Assembly (NCBI GenBank): GCA_014529385.2
Contig: CM043970.1
Coordinates: forward strand, 63,532,996 to 63,596,995
Source: Adiantum capillus-veneris
Lineage: Eukaryota; Streptophyta; Polypodiopsida; Polypodiales; Pteridaceae
Direction: 5' to 3'
DNA: 64,000 nt
A model generated the notes under the pieces. It saw only the letters and a program-made list of their open reading frames with translations. It did not search any database and had not been told where the DNA came from. The position numbers and the translations under genes are program-made. Below, one piece after another: positions 25,401 to 34,268 of this stretch. Every line of letters starts with the position of its first letter. The first letter of the stretch is position 1.

Positions 25401-26151
25401 AGTCATTAGGACAAGCGTGGATAGAATTGTAATCCATCCCCAAGTTTCGCAAAATCTTTCTTGCTTCATCTCGGGAATCTGGCATCACATTGTCAGCTGG
25501 TAGAATGTGCTCTTTCAGCAATCTACACAACATAAAAATATGATACAGTCGTGTAAAAATCTATCAGATCATTATACACCATGAGTTCTATTAAAGTAAA
25601 CTAATTGTAATAGATCACCTGAAAAGCGCTGTGACGCTAGTGTCACTCCATCCAAACTTTGCCTGCATGTTGAGAAGAACCAGGAGTGCTTTCAATCTAG
25701 ACATACGTGCTCCATTATACAATGATGTATCGGCTTCACTTTTCATATCATCATAGATAAGCCTTTCTGAATCCATGATCGTCTCGATCATTTCATCAAT
25801 CTCGGGCTCAAACATTGCCTCGTTGGGAATGTGCTCTGCATGATCATCCCCCGAGCTGTCAGAGGCTACATCTTGTGGCCTCACATATGCTGCTTGACCA
25901 AAGCGCCTGCGAATACGTCTATTGGGTTGCAAGATTGCTGCTTGTTGGCCAGCGTCAGAGTCCGACGAGTTATAATTGGCAACAACTCGATCTATAATAG
26001 ATGGATCGAACTCGCCAAATTCACGAACGTGCTGCAAAGAAACACGTCTTGTCCGTCGCACAGCATGCTTGCATTGATTACAAGGACATAAGACCCTCGT
26101 TGAGAGATAGGTGTTTCGGTTGGACGGTCCCACATCCTCGTCGCTACTCAT
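22423..26151 (-). CDS. CACTA TNP2-type transposase, six exons, 1104 aa, intact
   Basis: Exons 26151-25619, 25522-24783, 24699-24095, 24020-23256, 23175-22813 and 22731-22423 have GT-AG borders and sum to 3315 nt with no stop. Domains in order: an N-terminal transposase-associated zinc domain (CPCNQC, residues ~20-45); the tnp2 core with LGLAMDGVNPFGQ, SYSVWPVV and YNIPPWL, then LDPMHIFKNV and LLWDHLTGKKD; DUF4218 (LPVAIEGCLS … HIVDEVEIAGT … MAEGWLVSESLVYIGEWL); and DUF4216 (YFGTLQEIL … FFVDLFDVQWFKI). It cuts the element at its CACTA ends and reinserts it with 3-bp target duplication. All exons match the CACTA-2 copy with only small in-frame differences, so it is probably recently active. Confidence 0.95.
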
Positions 26152-26213
26152 AATGAGGATAAAAAACTTATAACCTAGACAACAAATTTAATATTCTATT
26201 GGCATTCTTCGTC

Positions 26214-26279
<66 letters not shown>

Positions 26280-26650
26280 ACCTCACATTCTCTAGTCATG
26301 TCCAATCCCCGCACACCTCGGTCTAGAGGTGCACGGAGATCAGAACCACCGGGTTATAATCTCGTCTTTATTGGTCAATACCTATATTTGTGGGTACAAG
26401 AAATCTAGACACCCACGTCTACATGATACTGCATGTAGTGGACAAAATCCCTTTGCCTCTTCTCTAGCTGTAGCACTTCGATCACTTCATCTTAACATCT
26501 TTTCACAGTAGATCTTTTCACTGTTCGTCTAACTCTAAACCCTAAACCGTAAGTAATTCTTGCGTGGACTCGATCTAACGTAAATAAGCGTAAATCTAAA
26601 TAAACGTAAATCTAACTAAAAATAAAGCTAAATCTAATTTAACGTAAGTC

Positions 26651-26860
26651 TAATGACTAGAGGTTGTCTAGATGGTCATTGTGTCGGGGATGTAGTGACT
26701 CTTGCCGCCCTGAAGATCCACCTTCTTCCCTATCTTCTGAAGACATTTCACCAGTACTTTTGGATCGACGGAGCCCACTATGAGTGAAGGCAGCAATACC
26801 CTATATTCCATTGAGGGCTTTCTTCACCCGCTTCATGCAGGCATCGCAGTCTATGGAGAC
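26651..26860 (-). pseudogene. Captured HIPP (heavy-metal-associated isoprenylated plant protein) fragment, truncated
   Basis: On the minus strand one frame reads VSIDCDACMKRVKKALNGI, the core of an HMA metal-binding domain with its CxxC pair. After a frame break the strand continues GSVDPKVLVKCLQKIGKKVD and GGKSHYIPDTMTI, the second half of the same domain. The C-terminal CaaX part present in CACTA-2 is absent here. HIPPs are vascular-plant metallochaperones. The fragment lies in the 5' region of CACTA-1 upstream of the transposase, in the same orientation, and is not translatable as one protein. Confidence 0.8.
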
Positions 26861-27221
26861 CCGCATCTAATCTAATATAACATAAATCTAAATCTAGCTT
26901 AAATAAATGTAAATCTAGTTAAAAATAAACCTAAATCTAATTTAATGTAAGTCTACATATAACCTAATCTTTAACGTCTTTTAAAATAGTTTCCTACGAC
27001 GTTATAACTCTCTTCTTCCTGTGTGTGTGCGCGTGTGTGGATGTGTGTGCCAATAAAAAGAGATAAATGGTATAACCTTTCTATCACCCATGCCAAGTAT
27101 GATAGATTGATTATGCCATTTCTCTCTTGAATAATAGGTCTTCAGTTCAACTCCTCGTCGGCTAGATCTTTAGGTCTTTTAATTTTAATTAGTTTCCTAC
27201 GACGCTCCCTTAGTTTCTCTT

Positions 27222-27434
27222 TCTTTCTCTCTCAATGTGTGTGCGTTTTTTTGGATCGTATGCATGTTTTCTTTCTCTTTTCCTCTCTCAATGTGTGCGT
27301 TTTTTGTTTATGCATGTTCTCTCTCTCTTTTCCTCTCTCAATGCGTGCGTTTTTTGTTTATGCATGCTCTCTCTCTCTTTTTCTCTCTCAATGTGTGTGT
27401 GCATTCTTTGTTTATGTATGTGTGTGCGTTTTTG

Positions 27435-27492
<58 letters not shown>

Positions 27493-27612
27493 AACACTAT
27501 ATGTGTGTGTGTATGTGTGTGTGTGTGAGAGAGAGAGCGAGGGAGAGAGAAAGAGAGGAAGGGAACATGAGAATGAGGAGAGGGAAGGAGCATACCTGTC
27601 TCTCCTTCCTCT

Positions 27613-27660
<48 letters not shown>

Positions 27661-27661
27661 G

Positions 27662-27696
<35 letters not shown>

Positions 27697-27700
27697 GGGA
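27222..27700. repeat. Low-complexity tandem leader of CACTA-1
   Basis: Three to four ~60-bp units with 'ctctctcaatgtgtgcg' and 'tttgtttatgcatg' are followed by (CT)n, (GT)n and (GA)n tracts. The same arrangement occurs in CACTA-2 at 42015-42490. It sits between the 5' end and the transposase gene and is probably untranslated. Confidence 0.8.
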
Positions 27701-27793
27701 GAGCGTTACCTGCTCTTTGCTTGAGGGCGCCGAAAAACTCAGATCTGAGATCTGAGTTTTTGGGCGCGCTCGGTTATTTTTTTTACCCCAGCT

Positions 27794-27911
27794 GGCGTCG
27801 CTATGAGCGTCGCTATAAGCGTCGCTATGAGCGTCGCTATAAGCGTCGCAAATTTCTTTGTAAATTTGCGACGCTCATAGCGACGCTTATAGCGACGCTC
27901 ATAGCGACGCC
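27794..27911. repeat. Hairpin of subterminal repeats at the 5' end of CACTA-1
   Basis: GGCGTCGCTATGAGCG… (27794-27854) is mirrored by its complement (27862-27911) around a short loop (ctttgt). Arms are about 50 bp and nearly perfect, apart from one extra unit in the left arm. The corresponding end of CACTA-2 (41844-41935) has far fewer units and no such hairpin. Confidence 0.88.
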
Positions 27912-28568
27912 GGGAATTTTTTTTTTGAGCGTCGCTGTGTGAGCGTCGCTAATGTGAAGAGCCTCTTGTAGTGGGGGTGGGCCATATGGAACCTTCAACT
28001 TCCCTCCTTTTTGATCCGGGTTTGAAAAAATCCCCAAAAATTTGAAATTTTTCAAAAATTTCAAAACTCAAATTTCATCTTCTGAAAACCCCCCTAAAAC
28101 TATTTTATGGTCAAAAAAGCATTTTTTGATCTCAAAAAGTCAAAACGTGCATCCAAAAACCCTAAAATTCAAAATTTTTAAAAAACTTTTAAAAAATCTT
28201 TTTTTGCTATCCAGAGCTCCCCCAAAATTAGTTATTAGGCAAAAAAGGATTTTCTCTCTCTAGAACCCCTTTTCCAACCCCTCCTTGGTTGCAACCATCA
28301 CACTCATCCTCTACTCCAACACTCTCTCTCTTTACACCGTCTCCATTGCAGCAGCAAGGAAGCTCCTCTCTCCTCCCCTACCACCTTCCATTGCCACACC
28401 AAGCAAGGCTTATCCACCTTCTCCTCCCAGTGCCACACCAAGCAAGGGTTGTCCACCTTCTCCTCCCATTGCCACAAGGGTTGACCATTTTCTCATATCA
28501 CTTTATCACACCTACATTGTAGTAACAAGCAAGGTTCTTCTCCTCCTCCTAGTTTGCTTTGCTCAACC

Positions 28569-29909
28569 ATGGCCAACTCTACTTCGCAAAGGCGACCAAA
28601 GGATGAGGTCACAGCACTTGCATGCCACAACACTAGAGGTGTAGATGATGAGTGGGTGCCACAAGAGTTCACCAAAGGTGCTTGGGTATACATGCAACCA
28701 TCTGTTGTTGGCCCTCATCGTGTGCGGAATCGTGCAAACTTGGATCTTCATTGGAAAGGAAAGCTCCTTGGCTTCAAGAACCGCAAAGACAAGGGGACCA
28801 TAGCCATTGTGCAACATGTTTTCTCAATGTCAACCATGCACTTGCAACAACCACCTCAATTTCCAACACATTGTAAGTACATGTTTTGAGAATACAAAGC
28901 TAGGTGTGAAATCACAGTGTAATGTTATTATGGATTCATACTTAACATTTGTCATGCATTTATAGTCATATTTCCATCCACGTTGGTGGAGGAGCAGCCA
29001 CTACATAGTCTCCCCGGCACATTCAATGATATACATGCGGATATTGGAGCAATAATGTTCCCGCATCTTTGCCCAACCAAACTGGTTCAAAGAAGGATTT
29101 TCTTCTATTCTCACTCCTATATTGTCCCTACTTCTACACAAGCATTTGGAACGCTTGAACCCATCAAAGTAACTTCCTTATTAAGTATGGAGTGGCCGGT
29201 CCCAGATTTGTGGTCGGTAGCATCTTTCAAGCAAAAGATGATAATGGATGTCCAAAACTCTTTGAAATACTCTAAAGCTTCTAGGTCTGTGGGCTTGAGC
29301 TGGTGTTTGCCTATTCATTGTTTTGTGCACATTTTTAAAGAGTTTGGATTTGTGGAGACTACCACAATGCTTGTATGTAAAGATGCGCATTACGAGGAAT
29401 TAGGAAGGCTTTTAGAAGAGGACTGGGGTTTTGTGGAGGGCATGCACAACGGGGACCGGTATCGTTGTAAGGTTGGAGCTTCAGGTATTAGAATGCGCTA
29501 TTTGAAATCCCGCACCTCCTTGTACATACGATTTCACTATGATCGTTGGATGTGCAAGCTTGGAGTGTGGACTCCCTTACAGAGTGTAGATGGCGCTATT
29601 GCAAGCTTTGACATTGCAGTGAAGATGCCCAACGATGCTTTGGAGGCAGTCCAAGTGAACAAGCATTGGACTCTCAGTAATGTTCGAGAACATTTGGTTA
29701 TTATGGGTTTTGAGGCCCTTCAACAAGCACAATTTCGTTTACAAGGTCACAAGGTGAGAATCCTTCCACCACATTTTCAATACATCATGGTTTGTCGATC
29801 ATTAGATGCTTATTGTTATGAATGTCCACAGATTGGGAAGAGAATGGAAGACAAATTGAAGGTCGAGGAGGACTGGGGGATAGATGGAACTATGCTATCG
29901 ATCTTATAA
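28569..29909 (+). CDS. Unrecognised 415-aa protein of the H3-carrying element (gene A)
   Basis: Two exons, 28569-28872 and 28966-29909, joined by TT|GTAAGT and ATAG|TC in matching phase, give 1248 nt without a stop. The ATG sits in ACCATGG, a good plant start context. The N-terminal exon has DDEWVPQEFTKGAWVYM and a basic stretch. The second exon is rich in aromatics (EWPVPDLWSV, LEEDWGFVEG, FHYDRWMCKLGVW). There is no signal peptide or membrane helix. I recognise no family. It is the first gene after the 5' side of the element and lies head-to-tail with gene B 245 bp downstream. Intact splicing and reading frame in such a repeat-rich locus argue that it belongs to the mobile element. Confidence 0.75.
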
Positions 29910-30066
29910 CTTTGTAACTCTTGCAATTTTCATATTGATCCCCGTTGTAATCAACATGATTTGCTTCGGCAAATCATGCCTTTGAATATAATTTTTTGCA
30001 TTGGGATGAGAAATCATTTTTTGGTGAAAGTGCCTTTTTTTTAATGTCTTAAAAAAAGGGTACATT

Positions 30067-30075
30067 ATAAAAGAG
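30067..30075 (+). promoter_or_regulatory. TATA box for gene B
   Basis: TATAAAAGA lies about 88 bases before the ATG at 30155, a normal plant distance for a promoter with a short leader. Confidence 0.55.
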
Positions 30076-30154
30076 GGGCCACCTAACTCATTCACTATTT
30101 TCACTTTTGCAACTCCTGAGATCCTCCACTCTCTATCCACACCCCAGGCTAAAC

Positions 30155-31731
30155 ATGGATGCTGCCACAGCCTCTGCATCTGTACCCACATCCACCCCTT
30201 TGTCACGCTTCATCCTCTTCCTCGAGGACACCAAATACAAAGGGAAGTTGGACCTCCACACCTTTTTTACTCGTCTCCCTGACCTTGACGCCACAGTTGC
30301 CCTTCACATGGATGCATTTGAGGAGATTTCTGCGTTCATGGAGGAGCACATCATAAAATATTCTGTATCTATCCCCCCACATGCAGGGATCTGGGTGCCT
30401 TGCGATCTTTTGCGCTATATACACAAAGGTGATCGTCCATTCGCCAAGCGGTTGCAACGATTCCAAGAAATTGCAACAAATGCAGGCCATTACTTGGACG
30501 AGCAAGCCCCTGGGGTGTCAGCGCTCAAGAAGCGCAAGTTGGGGGTGGAGTACCTTTCTCGGCTCGCAACATTTATCTTCTTGGTGAGCGAGGAACCTGA
30601 TTTGGAGGAGCTCCGCTTACCACACCTTCAAGTTGGGTCCTTTATCAAGGACACCAAGGAGCAGCAGGTTATCCCCATGAACCCTGCAGCGGAAGGAAAA
30701 GCACACCAGCTGGAGTACCCTAGGGGTCTTGAGGAAGTGGTTGAGAAATCCATAGTTGCGGCTGGCCCTAGTGACACTCCAGTGCCACTACCACTGATGG
30801 ATGTGGCTATCCCAGAGGTAGAAATTAGCCGCTTCTCCTCAGTGTTAGTGGATAGGGAGGAGTTTGTGTTCCTGCATGATTTGGAAAAAGCATTTGGCCT
30901 GCGCATGGATGAATGCTTGAGCGTGCTATGCAACAGCAGCAAATGTCCCTTAGACAATACGCCAGATGCCCTAGAAAGCAAGCTCTTGCCAGATGGGGAC
31001 TCTGTTGCTGACACTATTGCAGTTGTATGTGCGGAGGTCCTGGCAGCAGAGCAGTTGCACATGGCTGATGAAGATTTCCAAGCCACGCAAGCCAAGGTTG
31101 AGGCTGCTAGGATGCCTATGCCATTATGCAACCTCCCATCTGATGATCCAAAGCTTGTATCTGTGGTGCATGGGACCATTGACTTGGATGCAAAGGGCAA
31201 CAGGGAGGAGGATGACAAGGAGCAGGAGGTAAACTGTACCTAATTTTCATGTTACTATTTTATCCTTCGTTGTCTTTTTTCTCAACCTTCATCGGTTTAT
31301 GACAGGATGTTGTGGAGGTTGATGATTTTGCTGCAAGGACGGGTGGCAAGCGGACGGGCTTTGGACCTCAAGCTTCCCTTGCGCATTACCTCGGACAACT
31401 CCCCCCTGGCGATGTGGCCATTATCCATAATGAATTTACTCCCCAAGCCCATTTTATGACTTGGTCGTTAAAAGCTTTGAGCAAGTTTTTGTGTTTGAGT
31501 ACCATTGCTCAAACTGCGCATCAAGTGTTCCTAGTGCGTAGATCCCTTGTATGCACAGTGTTTGGCACTGGCTTTCGTGGTAAAGTGCTTGCCCAGATAG
31601 GGATACATGCTTCCATTGGCTCAACTGACCCAAATGCCATAGCGCGGTCCCTCTTGACTAGGGAGTTGCCTTACGCGCAAAATAGGCGCCAGGAAATGGG
31701 CAAAAAAATTCTGAACTCCTCAGATACATGA
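30155..31731 (+). CDS. Unrecognised 499-aa protein of the H3-carrying element (gene B)
   Basis: Exons 30155-31228 and 31306-31731 (GAG|GTAAAC … GACAG|GAT, phase 0) total 1500 nt with no stop. The ATG is in an AACATGG context behind a TATA box. Residues ~20-160 look folded (SRFILFLEDTKYKGKLDL, HAGIWVPCDLLRYIHKGDR, KKRKLGVEYLSRLATFIFL). A more acidic linker follows, and the last ~140 residues (FGPQASLAHYLGQLPPGDV … VCTVFGTGFRGKVLAQIG) are basic and hydrophobic. No catalytic signature or known family is recognised. It ends 180 bp before the first palindrome and converges with the H3-like gene. It may be a DNA-binding or structural partner of the transposase, but nothing in the sequence proves that. 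Confidence 0.75.
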
Positions 31732-31910
31732 TGTAAAATCACCGTGCTAGAAGGAAAAAAAAATATTTGAAATTGTCTCTCTATATTGCAAATTCTTTTC
31801 AATCTGATTTGTCAATCTTGAAAATTGTTTCAATTGGTGATATGAATTGTTTTTTGACTTTGTTATTTCAAGGTATGTAATTGCAGTCAAATTGAGTATA
31901 ATTGTGATTT

Positions 31911-33090
31911 TTAAGTACCTTAGGGGGTTAGATTAGCCTATAAGCTGCAAAAAATGCCTGGCCACAAGGGCGCGCAAATGGCCCATCCATCAGTTTTGGA
32001 TGGGCCATTTGCGCGCCCTTGTGGCCAGGCATTTTTTTGCCCCTTATAGGCCAATCTACCCCCTATGGTACTTAAAAGGCACAAATTTATTGCAATGGAT
32101 TGGTTTTGCAGCATTCATTTAAATGCAACCTTTTTATGGCAATTCCAGTATATGTTCACACTCAAGGACACTAGAAAAGCTCAAATCAATTATGAAATGA
32201 AGTTTCCAGCAAACTATCACTTGCTTTAGTTCTACCTACTACACCCTTGCACCAAAAAGTCAAATTACATTGGACACTTGGTTTCCCAATATGTTATTTG
32301 TTTTGATATCCTATAAGGAATTCAAAGCTTGAAATGACCAAAAAAAAGGTGTCCATAAGGATCCATATAAAATATTGATGCAAAACCAATCCATTGCAAT
32401 AAATTTGTGCTTTTTAAGTACCCTAGGGGGTAGATTGGCCTATAAGGGGCAAAAAAAGGCCTGGCCACAAGGGCGCGCAAATGGCCCATCCATCAGTTTT
32501 GGATGGGCCATTTGTGCGCCCTTGTGGCCAGGCATTCTTTTGCCCCTTATAGGCCAATCTACCCCCTAGGGTACTTAAAAAGCACAAATTTATTGCAATG
32601 GATTGGTTTTGCATCATTCATTTAAATGCAACCTTTTTATGGCAATTCCAGTATATGTTCACACTCAAGGACACTTGAAAAGCTCAAATCAATTATAAAA
32701 TGAAGTTTCCAGCAAACTATCACTTGCTCTACCTACTACACCCTTGCACCAAAAAGTCAAATTACATTGGACACTTGGTTTCACAATATGTTATTAGTTT
32801 TGATATCCTATAAGGAATTCAAAGCTTGAAATGACCAAAAAAAGGTGTCCATAAGGATCCATATAAAATATTGATGCAAAACCAATAGGTTTTAGTAAAT
32901 TTGGTTATTTTAAGTACCCTTGGGGGTAGATAAGGCTACAAGGGGCAAATAAAAGCATGGCCACAAGGGCGCGCAAATGGCCCATCCATCAGTTTTGGAT
33001 GGGCCATTTGCGCGCCCTTGTGGCCAGGCCTTTTTCTGCCCCTTGTAGGCTTATCTACCCCTAAGGTTACTTAAAATGCACAAATTTACT
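31911..33090. repeat. Three large palindromes in a ~500-bp tandem array
   Basis: Near-perfect inverted repeats centre at about 31993, 32496 and 32993 (loop 'tcagttt'), each with the arm GGCCACAAGGGCGCGCAAAT and TACCCCC-TATAAGGGGC flanks. The middle palindrome spans 32377-32615 (239 bp), including GATGCAAAACCAATCC at both ends. The spacers ('cagtatatgttcacactc … ggtgtccataagg') are also repeated, so the whole is a tandem array of a ~500-bp unit. It lies exactly between the convergent gene pairs of the element. Possible roles are a bidirectional terminator, an siRNA source or an origin-like structure; all are inference. Confidence 0.93.
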
Positions 33091-33232
33091 GAAATTGACT
33101 ACAATTACATACAGAACTTGAAATTACAAAGATAATAGACAGAGTAGACACAACTGTTGATCATATTGTCATTGGAAAGTCAAATCATTACAAAGATAAG
33201 GGTGTGCAATACAAAAAGAGGGGTAACTTCGG

Positions 33233-34129
33233 CTAATGCTCGAAGTCTCGTCGCAATCGTCGTGCAAGCTGCATATCTTTTGGCTGTATTGTCACTCGCT
33301 TTGCATGAATGGCACATAGGTTGGTATCTTCCAACACTGAAATGATGTGGGCCTCTGCAGCTTCTTGAATAGCCTCTAGCGCTATTGCTTGCATTCTATA
33401 CTGATTTCCATAGCTTTGAAGCACTTCCTTCACAGTGCGAGCAAAGGGGGCGCGTCGAATCAAGAGCTCCGTCGTCTTCTGGTAGTGGCGGATTTCTGCA
33501 AATGCCCTTGCTATTTTTCGGCGCCACTGCGGTTGTCTTGGGGGCACTTGCACATTTGCTGGCGGGCGGCGTGAAGGCTTCTTGAAAAACTTAGACTTGC
33601 GTCTGTTTACATGCTTAGGGGCTGGTTCTGCAGCCTATTCTGATTCTTCCTCTTCCCTTGGTTGTCGATCTTGTCGTGTGGGGAGAGCTCCCTTGCCTTG
33701 AGGCAATGTCTTCCCCCCAACGGCCACCCGGTGTGTGCGCGGTATGTTTTCTCGCAGCCATGGTGGCTCACTCTCTGATTCGGTGTCTGCGTTGACCACC
33801 CGAGTCCTGGATGGTCCTGCTTGTGATTGGGGGCGCGACGGCTGCTCCCTATCGGACTCTGATGTTTACTGGCCCTCTGCTTCTCTCCAGCGCTGGGAAC
33901 GTTGCTTCATTCTCTTTCTAGGTGTTATATCTTGAGGAGGTGTAGATTCAACAGTCCTTGATGACTCTCGTGCCCTACCACCATGCCCACTACCAGAAGA
34001 GTTCCTGGAACGGCCAGGTGTTCGTGGCCGTTTTCTTGTGCCTTTAAGCCATGACGGCTTCTCACATCCTTGGAGGGTGTTTTTGTTGGCAGGCGGATGC
34101 TCTTGCGCGGTTTGTTTGGAGCGCACCAT
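33233..34129 (-). CDS. Divergent histone H3-like protein with long N-terminal tail
   Basis: The C-terminal ~98 residues are an H3 fold: [15 protein letters not shown] (alpha-N), [13 protein letters not shown] (alpha-1), [14 protein letters not shown] (alpha-2), then [19 protein letters not shown] and MQLARRLRR. The start MVRSKQTAQ mimics the canonical H3 tail, keeping the K4-like lysine but replacing R8 and K9 with Q and E. The straight frame (298 codons) has stops at codon 88 (33866-33868) and 165 (33635-33637). Splicing GGCCA|GTAAAC (33869) to GTAAACAG|A (33603) removes both and gives 209 aa; canonical H3 has 135. Alternatively it carries two nonsense mutations. Loop 1 has no CENH3-type insertion. 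It would pack element or host chromatin. It lies 140 bp from the transposase-like gene, on the same strand. Confidence 0.85.
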
Positions 34130-34186
34130 TTCGTTGGTAAGAGCTCACCTGTTCTTAACAAATGAGTGATTTATGAGAGCATGCAA

Positions 34187-34194
34187 TATTTATA
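34187..34194 (-). promoter_or_regulatory. TATA box for the H3-like gene
   Basis: TATAAATA on the minus strand, about 60 bases before the ATG, next to a GGGCCC…GGGCCC repeat (34197-34217). Confidence 0.5.
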
Positions 34195-34268
34195 AGGGCC
34201 CATTTAAAAAGGGCCCTGTTCACACTAATTTTTTTAAAAGAAGTATTATTTTTTAAATAAACATGTCG

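Larger units (their letters stand above)
20190..27973 (-). mobile_element. CACTA (En/Spm) transposon copy 1, 7784 bp, complete
   Basis: Ends are CACTACAAGAGG (20190-20201) and CCTCTTGTAGTG (27962-27973). The 3-bp target duplication is GGG (20187-20189 and 27974-27976), in a G-rich patch of the larger element. Subterminal regions are packed with GCGTCGCTATA-type units in both orientations. Genes run on the minus strand: the TNP2-like transposase at 22423-26151 and a second gene at 20837-22150. A captured HIPP fragment and a CT/GT-rich leader lie at the 5' side. The second copy at 41844-49873 is nearly identical over the genes. Confidence 0.96.

Noticed and set aside
27040-27175. Possible tRNA-like or SINE B box ('gagttcaactcc') in the CACTA leader, also near 42545-42660
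   Set aside because: No convincing A box at the right distance, no cloverleaf and no tail. Shared between CACTA copies simply because they are the same element.
31911-33090. CRISPR-like array
   Set aside because: Only three ~500-bp units with internal palindromes in a plant nuclear context; repeat and spacer sizes do not fit.
33233-34129. Calling the histone a centromeric CENH3
   Set aside because: The stretch from alpha-1 to alpha-2 is the same length as in canonical H3, without the loop-1 insertion usual in CENH3, and the tail begins like canonical H3. A divergent H3 of unknown class is the safer call.
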